Below, piece by piece: positions 6,049 to 16,500 of a stretch of DNA of 64,000 bases. The notes beneath the pieces were generated by a model. That model had not been told where the DNA came from and searched no databases. It was given only the letters and a program-made list of their open reading frames with translations. The translations under genes and the position numbers were made by a program. How positions within the stretch are numbered: the first letter of the stretch is position 1; every line of letters begins with the position of its first letter. Source of the DNA: Paenibacillus_E oryzisoli_A. Its GTDB lineage: Bacteria > Bacillota > Bacilli > Paenibacillales > NBRC-103111. Where the stretch lies: NCBI RefSeq assembly GCF_050467285.1, contig NZ_JBCMUN010000012.1, positions 186,001-250,000 of the forward strand, read 5' to 3'.

Positions 6049-8337
6049 ATGAACATTCGTGCCAGCAAATATTTCACCCGCCTCCTCATATACAGCCTGC
6101 TGATCGGCTCTATTCCGGCCATCATCGTGGGCATTATTTCCTATGATAAAGCCTCTTCGATCGTGCAGGATAAGGTCAACCAAAGCAGCATGGCGACACT
6201 CCAGCAAACACAGCTTCGTATGGAACAGGTGCTTAAGACCATTGATCATTCAGTCACGCAGTATATTAGCTCGCCGCTTGTCATGAATGCGATGTCGCTG
6301 CCTTATTCAGCCTCTCATTATCAGGTGTATACCGAAATGTACCAGAACATGGTGCGCAGTCAAACCTTCGAACTCACGATCAACAATATGACGGTACTCA
6401 ATTTAAAAGGCCAGTGGGGCGTCGATAATAATAATATTTTTACGTTCAACGAATTAAAAAATAGGGATCAACTGCTGCAGTATGAGAAGCTCCCTTCCTT
6501 TTCTCTTTGGGTAACCGATGAGAATAAGAGCTCGCCAAGTATCAGTCTCGTGAAAAAAATTCCGCTGAATTCGCTCAAAGCCGACGGACTGGCCATCGTA
6601 ACCATTGCCGAATCGCAGCTCGCAGGGCTTCTTGCAGCCGACAACCGGATCGGCAGCATCCTGGTGATGGATAAGGATTACCGCCTGTTGTCCCGGAGCG
6701 ATCAGAAGGTGAGGGAATCCGGCTTGGAGAAGCTCATCGCCGAGATGCAAAAGCGAAATGAAAATGAAGGGCAGTTCAACGTAGAGCTTGATGGGGATAT
6801 CACCAGCGTCATTCTGCGCAAGTCCAGCTACAATGGCTGGATGTATGTATCTGCCATATCCATCAAGGATATTACCCAAGATTCCCGTACAATCGGCTGG
6901 GCTACGCTGATTGTGTGCCTGTTCACGGTTTTGGTGACCGGGGGACTGGCACTGCTCGGTTCTCGAACGTTTTATCGACCGGTTGGGAAATTGGTCGCAA
7001 CGATGACGGACCGATTCGGAGATCCGCCGGAAGAAGCTCGCGCCGATGAATTCGCCATGATCGGTTATCGGCTGCAGTCCATGCTGCAGAACGAATCCCG
7101 TCTCTCCGCCCAGCTAACGGGGCAAGTTCGGGATCTAAGGCAGTTTTTTGTCATGAAGCTGATTCGTGGCGAGGAGAGAGAGTCCCAGCTGGCTGTTAGA
7201 CTGCGGGAGTATGGCTACTCGGCCGATTGGGAGTGGCATGCTGTGCTTGCGATCCAGATCGATTCACTGGAGAGATCCCCATATAATGAAAATGATCGTG
7301 ATCTGCTCCTATTCGCTATCGCCAATATCGTCGGCGAGCTGATTCCCAGCGAGGAGCGGCTTGATCCTGTGGTGGTGGAGCAATCGCAGATGACGATTGT
7401 CGGAGGTGCGGGAGCGACGGATCTGGCGTACAAGAACCGGTTGTTTGCACTGGCTGAGCTTATTCAGCAAACGGTGCTGCAGTACTTGAAGCTGCACATC
7501 AGCATTGGCATCAGCCTTCCCCACAAGCGGCTCATCGATATTGCCCTCTCTGCGGAGCAAGCGCTTGAGGCGCTTCGCTATCGAATTCGTTTCGGTCCGG
7601 AATCCGTGCTGTTTATCGACGATGTTCAGCCTGAGGATTTGGTATCCAGCGTGTTCCCGCACCGTGCGGCCAAAGAGCTGTACGATGCCGTTAAACTGGC
7701 GGATCGGACCAGATCTGACGAGTTGCTGGAGCGCTGTATTGGCCTGATTTTTCAGGAGCAAGCCGACTGGCGTCAATACCGAATGTCACTGGTCAGGCTG
7801 TACACGATGCTGATCGAACTTGGACAGTCCGAGACAAACGCGGATACCAAGAAGGAAGGGGAAATGGAATTTCCGCCTGATCAGGAAAAGCAGCTTTTCG
7901 ATCGACTGCTTGGTCTGGAGTCACAGGAGGAAATCCGCCAGTGGTTCAGCGACGTTGTCATTGCCCCGATCATGGGGAAGCTGGAGCAGCAGCGTAAGTC
8001 GCACACCAAAAAAATATCGGATCAAATTACGGAACTGATCCACCAGCACTTCGACACGGAGATTACCCTCGAGGCCTGCGCGAAGGAACTAAACTATCAT
8101 CCGAACCATTTGGGGCCGCTTTTCAGCAGGGAAAAAGGGATCAGCTTCAGCGAATATTTGCAAAATTACCGTTTGCAGATGGCCAAGATGTGGCTGGTTG
8201 AGACGGATATGCGAATCGGGGATATTGCAGAAAAATTGACCTACACCAACCCTCAAAATTTCATTCGTTTTTTCCGTAAAATGGAGAACATGACACCCGG
8301 ACAATATCGGGAACTGAACAGCCGGCACAAACTATGA
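6049..8337 (+). CDS. Membrane-bound AraC-family transcriptional regulator (YesN/Cache type)
   Basis: The 762-residue protein starts with a membrane helix (about 10-30, L-L-I-Y-S-L-L-I-G-S-I-P-A-I-I-V-G). An extracytoplasmic sensor of about 245 residues follows, then a second membrane helix near 282-302. A HAMP-like linker and long cytoplasmic stretch lead to an AraC helix-turn-helix domain in the last 105 residues, closing with N-P-Q-N-F-I-R-F-F-R-K-M-E-N-M-T-P-G-Q-Y-R. The layout is that of one-component sensors that Paenibacillaceae place next to sugar importers. ATG 6049, with GAGGGAG upstream, is preferred over a TTG ten codons earlier. It probably senses a sugar outside the cell and activates the downstream operon. 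Confidence 0.9.
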   Translation: MNIRASKYFTRLLIYSLLIGSIPAIIVGIISYDKASSIVQDKVNQSSMATLQQTQLRMEQVLKTIDHSVTQYISSPLVMNAMSLPYSASHYQVYTEMYQNMVRSQTFELTINNMTVLNLKGQWGVDNNNIFTFNELKNRDQLLQYEKLPSFSLWVTDENKSSPSISLVKKIPLNSLKADGLAIVTIAESQLAGLLAADNRIGSILVMDKDYRLLSRSDQKVRESGLEKLIAEMQKRNENEGQFNVELDGDITSVILRKSSYNGWMYVSAISIKDITQDSRTIGWATLIVCLFTVLVTGGLALLGSRTFYRPVGKLVATMTDRFGDPPEEARADEFAMIGYRLQSMLQNESRLSAQLTGQVRDLRQFFVMKLIRGEERESQLAVRLREYGYSADWEWHAVLAIQIDSLERSPYNENDRDLLLFAIANIVGELIPSEERLDPVVVEQSQMTIVGGAGATDLAYKNRLFALAELIQQTVLQYLKLHISIGISLPHKRLIDIALSAEQALEALRYRIRFGPESVLFIDDVQPEDLVSSVFPHRAAKELYDAVKLADRTRSDELLERCIGLIFQEQADWRQYRMSLVRLYTMLIELGQSETNADTKKEGEMEFPPDQEKQLFDRLLGLESQEEIRQWFSDVVIAPIMGKLEQQRKSHTKKISDQITELIHQHFDTEITLEACAKELNYHPNHLGPLFSREKGISFSEYLQNYRLQMAKMWLVETDMRIGDIAEKLTYTNPQNFIRFFRKMENMTPGQYRELNSRHKL

Positions 8338-8360
8338 TATTTCCAAAGTCCTCCCGCGAT

Positions 8361-8390
8361 AGGCCCCTTGCCTTCGTTGGGGGGCTTTTT
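8361..8390 (+). terminator. Terminator after the AraC-type regulator
   Basis: AGGCCCC pairs with GGGGGGC(T) across an 11-nt loop and is followed by TTTTT. The regulator is therefore probably transcribed separately from the transporter. Confidence 0.75.
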
Positions 8391-8480
8391 CATGTTTTCG
8401 TGCTGCTGCAGGCATGATTATGCCACACGTGATGATGATTATATCCGCTTATAACTGCTGCAGCGGCAAACATCCTGCCT

Positions 8481-8504
8481 AATGATTACACCTCGATTAT
8501 AGAC
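8481..8504 (+). promoter_or_regulatory. AraC-type binding motif upstream of the importer operon
   Basis: AATGATTACACCTCGATTAT plus AGAC matches the regulator promoter motif at 5961-5984 at most of 24 positions, and the CT before it is shared too. It ends at a -35-like TAGACG, and the following -10-like sequence (TATCGT) is poor, as expected for an activator-dependent promoter. A partial copy (ATGATTATGCC) lies at 8414-8424. Confidence 0.6.
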
Positions 8505-8577
8505 GTTCGTGGGCGGTCCCGCTTATCGTGAAGGTACGAACACAAAAGACACGAAACACGAAGGTGGAATCGAGGAC

Positions 8578-9537
8578 ATGAATTCAACCAATGAAAATGC
8601 GGTGCTTCAAATGGCTGCTGTCACGCCAAAGAAATCCTATTTCTGGGCCCGGATATGGAAAAACAAATGGCTGTATGGGATGCTGGCCCCCGGGGTGCTG
8701 TACTTTATATTGTTCAAATATGCGCCTATGTGGGGACTTCTCCTGGCTTTCAAGGATTACCAACCGTACCTTGGCTTTTTCGGCAGCAAATGGGTGGGCT
8801 TGAAGCACTTTGAGCGGCTGTTCCATGATCCGGCGTTCTGGATGCTGCTGAAGAATACCTTGGTGCTGGCTGGTTACAATATTATCTTCTTTTTTCCTGC
8901 GCCAATCCTGCTCTCGCTCATGATTAATGAAGTGCGCCGGGAAAAATTCAAACGGGCCGTTCAGACGATCATTTATGTCCCCCATTTTGTCTCATGGGTC
9001 GTGGTGGTCGGCATCGCCTATACCTTCTTTACCATCGATGGCGGGCTGGTGAATGAAGCGATCATGGCTGCGGGCGGGGACAAAATCAACTTTCTGACCA
9101 GCGCAGCCTGGTTTAGAACGATGATTACACTGGAGGTCATTTGGAAGGAAACAGGCTGGGGAACCATTATCTTTCTTGCCGCCTTGGCAGGCGTCGATTC
9201 CCAACTCTACGAAGCCGCCAGAATGGACGGGGCAGGCAGGCTGCGGCAGCTGTGGCATGTGACGATTCCCGCCATTCGCTCGACCATTATCATTCTTTTC
9301 ATTCTTCGATTAGGCACCTTTTTGGACACGGGCTTTGAGCAAATTTTTCTGATGCTGAATCCGATTAACCGTGAGGTCGGAGAAGTGTTTGACACTTATG
9401 TCTATACGGCGGGGATTACGCAAGGGCAGTTCAGTTTCAGTACCGCTGTCGGTCTTTTCAAGTCGGTGATCGGATTCGTGCTGGTCATCAGTTCCAATTG
9501 GCTGGCCAAAAAATTTGGTGAGGAAGGGGTGTATTAA
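8578..9537 (+). CDS. ABC sugar importer permease, LplB-like (MalF type)
   Basis: This 319-residue inner-membrane protein has six likely helices. The cytoplasmic loop that docks the ATPase is present (Y-E-A-A-R-M-D-G-A-G, then the V-T-I-P-A-I segment, near residues 215-240). The opening L-A-P-G-V-L-Y-F-I-L-F-K-Y-A-P-M-W-G is typical of the LplB branch of CUT1 sugar permeases. ATG 8578 with GAGG just upstream is chosen; an ORF start 23 codons earlier has no ribosome site. The next permease begins 3 nt after the stop, so the pair is co-translated. No ATP-binding subunit is encoded nearby. Confidence 0.93.
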   Translation: MNSTNENAVLQMAAVTPKKSYFWARIWKNKWLYGMLAPGVLYFILFKYAPMWGLLLAFKDYQPYLGFFGSKWVGLKHFERLFHDPAFWMLLKNTLVLAGYNIIFFFPAPILLSLMINEVRREKFKRAVQTIIYVPHFVSWVVVVGIAYTFFTIDGGLVNEAIMAAGGDKINFLTSAAWFRTMITLEVIWKETGWGTIIFLAALAGVDSQLYEAARMDGAGRLRQLWHVTIPAIRSTIIILFILRLGTFLDTGFEQIFLMLNPINREVGEVFDTYVYTAGITQGQFSFSTAVGLFKSVIGFVLVISSNWLAKKFGEEGVY

Positions 9538-9540
9538 TCG

Positions 9541-10413
9541 ATGAATCAACAACAACGAAGCTGGGGAAACCGGCTATTCGATTGGACGAACATCGCCATC
9601 CTGCTGGTCGTATCGGCTGTGATGCTCATCCCGTTTATATATATCCTCTTCATTTCCTTTGCGACCGAGCAAGAGGTGCTGGCCAAAAGCTTTCTCGTGT
9701 TTCCGACGAAGTTCTCGCTGGATGGCTACCGGTACATCTTCTCCACGCCCATCCTGCTGCGCAGCCTTGCAGTGACGATTGGGATCACGGTGGCAGGGAC
9801 TCTTGTGAACCTGCTGTTGACCGTGTTGATGGCCTACCCGCTTGCCCGCAAAGACTTGTACGGACGCCGTCCCGTCCTGCTTATGGTGATCATCACGATG
9901 CTGTTCAACGCCGGTATCGTACCTACCTTTTTGATGGTGAAAGCCTTGCACCTTACGAATACCTACTGGGCGCTTATCATTCCCGGAGCGATCAGTGCTT
10001 TTAATATGATTATCATCAAAAACTTCTTCCAACAGCTGCCTGATGGGCTGGATGAATCGGCCAAGATCGACGGATGCAACGACCTTGGGATTTTATTTCG
10101 GATTGTCATTCCGCTGTCTTTGCCTGCGATCGCAACCTTTTCGTTATTCTACGCTGTCACGCATTGGAATACGTTCCTGAGCGCGATCCTGTACATTAAC
10201 GATTCCAAGAAGTGGCCGATTCAGGTGCTGTTAAGACAAATCGTCATTCTGTCGGAGAAGGGGCTGTCCGATATGAACGAGGCGCCGCCGCCGCCATCCA
10301 AGATTATCAACATGGCAGTTATCGTGTTCTCTACGGTCCCGATTCTTTCCTTTTATCCATTTTTGCAAAAGCACTTCGCCAAGGGCGTGCTGCTCGGTTC
10401 GGTTAAAGGATGA
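9541..10413 (+). CDS. ABC sugar importer permease, YtcP-like (MalG type)
   Basis: This 290-residue protein has six likely membrane helices and the docking loop D-E-S-A-K-I-D-G-C-N with V-I-P-L-S-L-P after it. It is the second half of the heterodimeric permease, in operon with the gene before it (3-nt gap) and the binding protein after it (49-nt gap). The C-terminal F-A-K-G-V-L-L-G-S-V-K-G is the characteristic YtcP-branch ending. The substrate is probably an oligosaccharide released by a secreted glycosidase, judged from context only. Confidence 0.93.
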   Translation: MNQQQRSWGNRLFDWTNIAILLVVSAVMLIPFIYILFISFATEQEVLAKSFLVFPTKFSLDGYRYIFSTPILLRSLAVTIGITVAGTLVNLLLTVLMAYPLARKDLYGRRPVLLMVIITMLFNAGIVPTFLMVKALHLTNTYWALIIPGAISAFNMIIIKNFFQQLPDGLDESAKIDGCNDLGILFRIVIPLSLPAIATFSLFYAVTHWNTFLSAILYINDSKKWPIQVLLRQIVILSEKGLSDMNEAPPPPSKIINMAVIVFSTVPILSFYPFLQKHFAKGVLLGSVKG

Positions 10414-10462
10414 TTTTGCTCATCTTTTGATACAATATCTTCAATATGAGGGGGAGTAAGAC

Positions 10463-12007
10463 ATGAAACAACTAAACTACAAAGTATTCCTAACGGGCCT
10501 CGCGGCGATTTTGACGGCTTCCAGCTTGTCTGCGTGCGGCAGCAGCAATCAGGCGGAGGGGGAGAAGACGCCGAGTGCATCGCCAAGCGGACCATTCACA
10601 TTCACGATGATGAACAGTTTTTCGTCGACGGAGCCGCCCAAGGCGGATAATCCGATTATTAAGCGGATCGAGGAATACACGAATACGAAGATCAATACCA
10701 CTTGGGTCCCAGCATCTGCTTACAATGACAAGGTTAACGTCTCCATCGCATCCAGTGATCTGCCTCAGGTACTGATGATTGCGGATACAAAGTCTTCCTC
10801 CATCATCAATGCAGAGCGGTCGGGCATGTTCTGGGAGATTGGTCCTTATCTCAAGGAATTTCCCAACCTGAGCAAATACAATACCAATGAGCAGGTGCTG
10901 AACAATATATCCGTAGATGGTAAAGTTTACGGATTATATCGAGCCAGAGCGTTGGCGCGGCAAGGTATCGCTTTTCGGCAGGATTGGCTGGATCAAGTAG
11001 GCTTGCAGCAGCCTAAAACGATTGATGAGCTCTACCAGGTCATTCGCGCATTCGCTTTAAATGATCCGGATCGAAATGGCAAAAATGATACCTTCGGGCT
11101 CGTAGAAGCGGAGGATTCCGGTGGTGCAAGCTCGATGGGTCTTACCGGTTTTCAGAATATTGCCGCCTACTTCGGGGCGCCTAACCAATGGGAGATCCAG
11201 GATGGCAAAGCCGTTCCTATGTTCTTGACGAAAGAAAATATGGAAGCGATGAAGTTCTACAAGAAGTTGTATGACGAAAAGCTGATCAATCTGGACTTCG
11301 CGGCAACTAAAGTCAGTAAACAGCAAGAGCAATTCTATCAAGGCAAGGCAGGCATGTTGTTCACGACCATTGACTTTGTGATTACAGGAGGCAATGAACT
11401 GAAAAAAGCCAATCCTGCCGCCAAGATCGATATTGTCAGCAGAATTCAGGGACCAAAGGGTGAGCGATTGTTTGCAACGACGGGATATAACGGCATGTTC
11501 GCATTCCCGAAAGCCACCGTCAAGTCGGAGGCGGAGTTGAAGCAGCTTCTCGGTTTCTTTGACAAAATCGTCGATGAGAACATGATGTTTACCTGGACTT
11601 GGGGGATCGAGGGCGTCCATTACACGAAAGGAGCGGATGGAGAACCGGTCATCTCTAACCAGACCGCCTATGCGAATGAGGTATCTCCTCTCAAGCAGCT
11701 GCCTACTTATGACGGTTCGCTGATGATCTGGAAGGGGAAAGGGGAAGCGGATAATAAATTCCGCACGATGCTGAAAAACAACGAGTCGATTGCCGTTTCC
11801 AATCCCGTGGAGCCTCTGATCTCTCAGACCGCTGTGGAGAAAGGGACGGAGCTGAACAAGATTATTGCCGATGCCCGGGTTAAATTCATTATGGGAACCT
11901 TGGATGAAGCCGGCTTCAATAAAGAAGTGGAGAAGTGGCGCGCTCAGGGCGGGGACCAGCTGATGAAGGATTATACAGAACTGTATGCCAAGCAGGCTAA
12001 GAAATAA
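10463..12007 (+). CDS. Extracellular solute-binding lipoprotein of the ABC sugar importer (LipO-like)
   Basis: This is a 514-residue lipoprotein with a signal peptide and lipobox L-S-A-C; Cys25 is the predicted lipidation site. Family features include the D-P-D-R-N-G-K-N-D-T-F-G motif near residue 200, common in LipO/family-1 binding proteins of Paenibacillus. It would capture the sugar outside the membrane and deliver it to the two permeases encoded before it. AGGGGGAG precedes the ATG. Its specificity cannot be read from sequence. Confidence 0.92.
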   Translation: MKQLNYKVFLTGLAAILTASSLSACGSSNQAEGEKTPSASPSGPFTFTMMNSFSSTEPPKADNPIIKRIEEYTNTKINTTWVPASAYNDKVNVSIASSDLPQVLMIADTKSSSIINAERSGMFWEIGPYLKEFPNLSKYNTNEQVLNNISVDGKVYGLYRARALARQGIAFRQDWLDQVGLQQPKTIDELYQVIRAFALNDPDRNGKNDTFGLVEAEDSGGASSMGLTGFQNIAAYFGAPNQWEIQDGKAVPMFLTKENMEAMKFYKKLYDEKLINLDFAATKVSKQQEQFYQGKAGMLFTTIDFVITGGNELKKANPAAKIDIVSRIQGPKGERLFATTGYNGMFAFPKATVKSEAELKQLLGFFDKIVDENMMFTWTWGIEGVHYTKGADGEPVISNQTAYANEVSPLKQLPTYDGSLMIWKGKGEADNKFRTMLKNNESIAVSNPVEPLISQTAVEKGTELNKIIADARVKFIMGTLDEAGFNKEVEKWRAQGGDQLMKDYTELYAKQAKK

Positions 12008-12077
12008 TGCGGCCTTTTCAAGAAAAAGAGATATGTCATGAACACAGTGAAGTGTTACGTTCGGGAGGTTTACGGGG

Positions 12078-13406
12078 ATGAACAAAGCGGAATTTGACAT
12101 TATCATCGCGGGCGCGGGTGTTGGAGGCATAAGCGCAGCGCTTGCTGCTGCCAGATTGCAGATGCGCGTGCTGCTGATTGAGCAAGCAGAGGCAGTAGGG
12201 GGGACAGGTGTATTCTCCAGCGTATCCCTGGTGTGCACGTTCCGGGACTCCTGGGGCAAACCGATTACCAGCGGCATTCATCGGGAACTGTTTCCCGCCT
12301 CTTACACGCATTACAGCGAAAAGCTAGTTCCTACGTATGATGAACAGGAACTGAAGGCTGCGTACGAGCGACTGCTCGCTGCTGAACCCACCCTTACGCT
12401 GTGGACCGGCTGTGAGGTTTATCAGGCGGATCAGCAGGACGGACGCATTGTCCGTCTGCATGTCCGGGGAAGCATGAATGCTGTGGTTACCGCCAACATC
12501 TATCTGGATGCCACGGCCGACGGCAATTTGTCCGCCCTGGCTGGAATGGCATACCAAATAGGCAGAGAGGGTGACGGAAAGCTGCAGTCCGCCACTGCTA
12601 CCTTCAAGGTCAGCGGTATCGACTGCTCCTTGCTGAAGGAGCCGAATATCCGGGAATGGTCGGCCATTCATTCCTTGCGCAGGGAGTTGCTGCCGTATTA
12701 CCTCGACATGAAAGCGGCCGGCCGTACCGGCAACCCCCGGCAGGGCGTCACCTGTTTTCCTTATCCCGATGGGAAGGCGCTGCTGTTCAACTCGACATCG
12801 GTACTGGATGTAGACCCCACTCGGCCGGACAGCGTCATCAGCGGCAAGGAAGAGGGAATTCGGCAGGCACAGGAGCTGTTTGAGGCGATTCGACAGCACC
12901 CTGCCTTCCATCAGGCAAAGCTGGATTACATTGCTCCGAAGCTGGGTGTTCGCGAGGGGCGGCGAATCGTCGGCGAATATGAACTAACCGCAGAGGACTG
13001 TCTGCAGAGCAGGCGGTTTGACGATATGGTGGCAGCATGCGCCTATGCTTTGGATATTCATAGTCCGGATGGCGGAGCTACGAGGCTGGAAAGCATTCCC
13101 GAGCCCGGCTATTACCATATCCCCTACCGTTCGCTTATCCCAAAGGGTTGCGCCAATCTACTGCTCAGTTCCCGATGCATCAGCGGCACCCATGAAGCTC
13201 ACAGTTCCTACCGGATCATGGCTTCGGTCAGCGCTATCGGGGAGGCTGCGGGAACAGCGGCTGCGATCTGCGTGTTCCAGGGGCTTCAAGATGTCCGTGA
13301 GGTTAAGCCCGCCCACATCCGGTTTATGCTCCAACTGCGGGGTCAATTTATAGAGGGGGGTGTTGAGCGGATTCAGATGCCTGCGAGCCCGGCTTGGGCA
13401 GAGTAA
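12078..13406 (+). CDS. FAD-dependent oxidoreductase (FAD_oxidored family)
   Basis: The 442-residue protein starts with the dinucleotide fold D-I-I-I-A-G-A-G-V-G-G-I-S-A-A-L-A-A-A-R-L and E-Q-A at the end of beta-2, then G-G-T-G. A second motif, Y-L-D-A-T-A-D-G-N-L-S, and the late L-L-L-S-S-R-C-I-S-G-T-H-E-A block match the FAD_oxidored (PF12831-type) family often found in sugar-catabolic clusters. It has no signal peptide and is cytosolic. It follows the binding protein by 70 bp with GGGAGG before the start, so it probably belongs to the operon and oxidises or modifies the imported substrate. The reaction is unknown. Confidence 0.85.
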   Translation: MNKAEFDIIIAGAGVGGISAALAAARLQMRVLLIEQAEAVGGTGVFSSVSLVCTFRDSWGKPITSGIHRELFPASYTHYSEKLVPTYDEQELKAAYERLLAAEPTLTLWTGCEVYQADQQDGRIVRLHVRGSMNAVVTANIYLDATADGNLSALAGMAYQIGREGDGKLQSATATFKVSGIDCSLLKEPNIREWSAIHSLRRELLPYYLDMKAAGRTGNPRQGVTCFPYPDGKALLFNSTSVLDVDPTRPDSVISGKEEGIRQAQELFEAIRQHPAFHQAKLDYIAPKLGVREGRRIVGEYELTAEDCLQSRRFDDMVAACAYALDIHSPDGGATRLESIPEPGYYHIPYRSLIPKGCANLLLSSRCISGTHEAHSSYRIMASVSAIGEAAGTAAAICVFQGLQDVREVKPAHIRFMLQLRGQFIEGGVERIQMPASPAWAE

Positions 13407-13416
13407 GTGAATGCAT

Positions 13417-13469
13417 GTGCAGGAACAGCGGGATGAATGACGATCCTAGGCAACCGGCTGTTCCTGCAC
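13417..13469 (+). terminator. Long hairpin after the importer operon
   Basis: GTGCAGGAACAGC (13417-13429) is perfectly complementary to GCTGTTCCTGCAC (13457-13469). There is no T-run, so it may be a weak terminator or an mRNA 3'-end stabiliser. Confidence 0.5.
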
Positions 13470-13512
13470 GAACTTTGCAAGGTTGTTAAAGTGCAGAAAG
13501 TCAGCTCAGTCT

Positions 13513-13526
13513 AGAAAGCGCTTACA
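13513..13526 (+). promoter_or_regulatory. CcpA cre-like site before the secreted glycosidase
   Basis: AGAAAGCGCTTACA matches the cre form TGAAAGCGCTTACA at 13 of 14 positions. It sits about 47 bp upstream of the glycosidase start, where CcpA would repress in the presence of preferred sugars. Function is inferred. Confidence 0.6.
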
Positions 13527-13572
13527 GAATGTCCGAAATTAGATTTTAAGCGAAGATAAGGGAGTGAACGTC

Positions 13573-16500
13573 ATGTTTACAAAAAAATGGATATCCCGCT
13601 TGATGCTAGTTTTGCTTGTATCCGTTAGTGTGCTTGGGGGGATGGCACCCCAAGTCAGCGCTGCCCAGCCGCAGGCAGACGTAATTCTCAGCTCTCCTCC
13701 TGTTTACAGCGGGGTCGTCAAGGCTTGGCCTGGCGATGCGGACAAAGATCCGGTACACGCAGCGACGATCGTGAACGGCAATGCGTGCTGGACGTCATCG
13801 CAAAATCCGTTAAACCCCTACATCTATGTGGATGTCGCGAGTTCTGCAAAACCTGCGGGCGCGACTTACGCCATTGTAGCTGTGGACTACTTCGATGCGG
13901 CAGCCACCACCATGGCCATCGAGTACGATGGACAGAGCAGCGCATTCCAGGCCACGCCATGGATGCCGATGAGCGGAAGTCAGACATGGCAGACTCAGCT
14001 TTTTGAACTGAATAATATTAAGTTCGCCAACGGCACGAACGGTGCGGATTTCCGTCTGCGTGTTCACAGCCTGGGCGGTTCCATTCCAGAAATCTGTTTC
14101 TCTCGCATCCGGGTCACTTTTGCTACGACGCCGACGCTCTCCTTGATGAACCCGAGCCTGCTCTTCACAACCGATTCCGCATCGCTGGACTTCGGCACGG
14201 TGGGTGATGCCGTTTCCTATGCGATTTCCGATCATCAAGGCGTAAGCCTTCGTACGGGTTCTATCCCTGTAGGTACTAACGGACATGGTACGCTATCCGT
14301 GGCGGACCTCGGCCCCGGATTTTATAACCTTACTTTCTCAAGTATGATTGATGATCAGTTGGTCACGCGCACGACAACGTTTGGCATCGTGACCCCGACG
14401 CCGGCAGGCGCATTGAGTCCCGATTCCTTCTTTGGAATCGATACCCATTTCAATCACTACAAAGGCTATGAGGATGGGCTGATGAATGCTTTGGCGACCA
14501 TCGGCTACGGCCATGTGCGCAGCGATATTAACTGGTCCTTGATTGAAAAGCAGCCAGGCGTTTACGACTGGGCCGGGTATGGATTCGAAGCGAAGTCTCA
14601 GCAGGCTCTTGCTCTCGGAATGACGCCGCAGGGGGTCCTTGCCTACAACAATGCGAATTATGACAATGGGAAAACGCCGAGCTCTGTAGCTGGCCTGGCC
14701 GCGTTCGGTCAGTTTGGGAAAGCTGCCGCCGAGCACTATAAGGGCAAAGTCAGCGATTTTAACATCTATAACGAGTTCAATGGCACGGGCTTCAACAACG
14801 GCGCATGCGGGATTACCGCAGCCTGCTATGTGCAGATGCTTCAGGCCATGTATGGGCCTATTCACGAAGGAAACCCGGATGCGAACGTCATGGGCCCAAT
14901 TGCAACCACATTTGATGAAAACTGGTATAATGCCTTTTTCGCTGCAGGCGGTATGAACTACATTGATACGTTCGCGACGAATGTCTACGGCTACGCGCTG
15001 GAAGGGGCTAACACCCCGCCCGAGCACACCCTGTTGGTATCGAAGCTTCCTGCGTTGGTGCAGCAGGTGAAGCAGGCGGCTGGAAATCGGCACGTCCCCT
15101 TTTGGATTACGGAGAACGGTTGGCCGACGTATGCAGCCGCCTCCACAGAGTCCCAACAAGCGGACAATCTGGTACGTGCCCAGGTGTTGGCCATGGCAGG
15201 CGGAGTGGACGTCTTCAACTGGTACTCGGCGATGGATGACGGTACGGATCCCACGAATAGAGAGCATCACTTTGGTTTGTTCAAACCGCCGGTTACCGGT
15301 GTGGCAGGTGTAATTCCGAAGCCGGGAGCTGTCACCAACGCCGTTCTTATTCGAGCGGTGACAGGGAAAAATCTTGGGGCTCGCGAAGATCTTGGTTCGG
15401 CTACCGCCTATTCCTATCCCTATACGGGGGGAGGTGCTACAACTCGAGTGATGTGGTCCACGGGTTCGGAGACGGTTGCTTTGCAAACTGCACAGCCGCT
15501 TACGATCACGGATGAGTATGGCGTTGAGGAGACGATCAATCCGACATCCGGCACGGTCACTCTGACGCTGGACAATAGTCCCATCTACGTAACAGGGACC
15601 GTAGACAGTATGGGCGTAACGCAGTCTGCGATCACCATGAAAGTCGCCGATCAGTCGATCCAGGGAGATATGATCCCGATTACGGTAACTGCCGATCGAT
15701 CCAATCACAAGGTGGATCTTCCCAATGAGGTAACGATCGTTGCGGACGGGGTGCTTCCCGTGACACTTCGCACTTCCCCGGGCAAGGTAACGAGCGCTAC
15801 CATCAGCGTTCCTGCAACTGCGCTCCTCGGACCGCGGACGGTGGCGGTAGACGTGACGAAAGTGAAACCTGGGAACGAGGGTAATGCCAAGCACAAGCCG
15901 AGTCTTGTTGCCGGCTTGAAGGCAAAGACAACTGTTGTCAAGCCATTCGAGATCAGCGTTCAGCCGACGATCACATCGGATGCGACGTCGCGAAGCTATT
16001 TTCTCGACGTGTCGTTGAAGAATAATCGAACCAGCGTGTTTACGCCGAACCAAATAACTTATCAAGTAGGGCCGGTATCTGGGACTGTATCGGATATGGT
16101 GTATCGTGTCCCTGGCAGCGGGACCACGATGATGCGCGTCCCGCTCTCTAATATCCCGTTATTCGACGCACTCAATTATAACGTGTCTGTCGCCGGCGCT
16201 GGCGGTTCGGACGTGGTATCTGGCTCCATTTCCTACGCGCCGATCGAGCCTGCGAGCCACCAAACCTTGCCTGCCATCGACATGGCTGCGCAAGGCACCT
16301 GGGCATCCTTGTTAGGGACGCGCAGCAGTAACAGCGATCTGAGCGGGCCGCTGCATCTGAACTACACGAGCGACGCGCTTATCATTGACGCTGTCATCAC
16401 AGATGACAAACATTATGGTGCCCGCACACCAAGTACCATGTGGCAGACCGATTCCATCCAGTTCAGCACCTATGACCGCGTTCCGGGACAGCCGGGCGGT

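Noticed and set aside
14338..16065. 575-codon open frame on the minus strand
   Set aside because: It lies wholly opposite the secreted glycosidase, has a biased arginine-rich composition, no ribosome site and no recognisable motif; it is a shadow of GC-rich codons.
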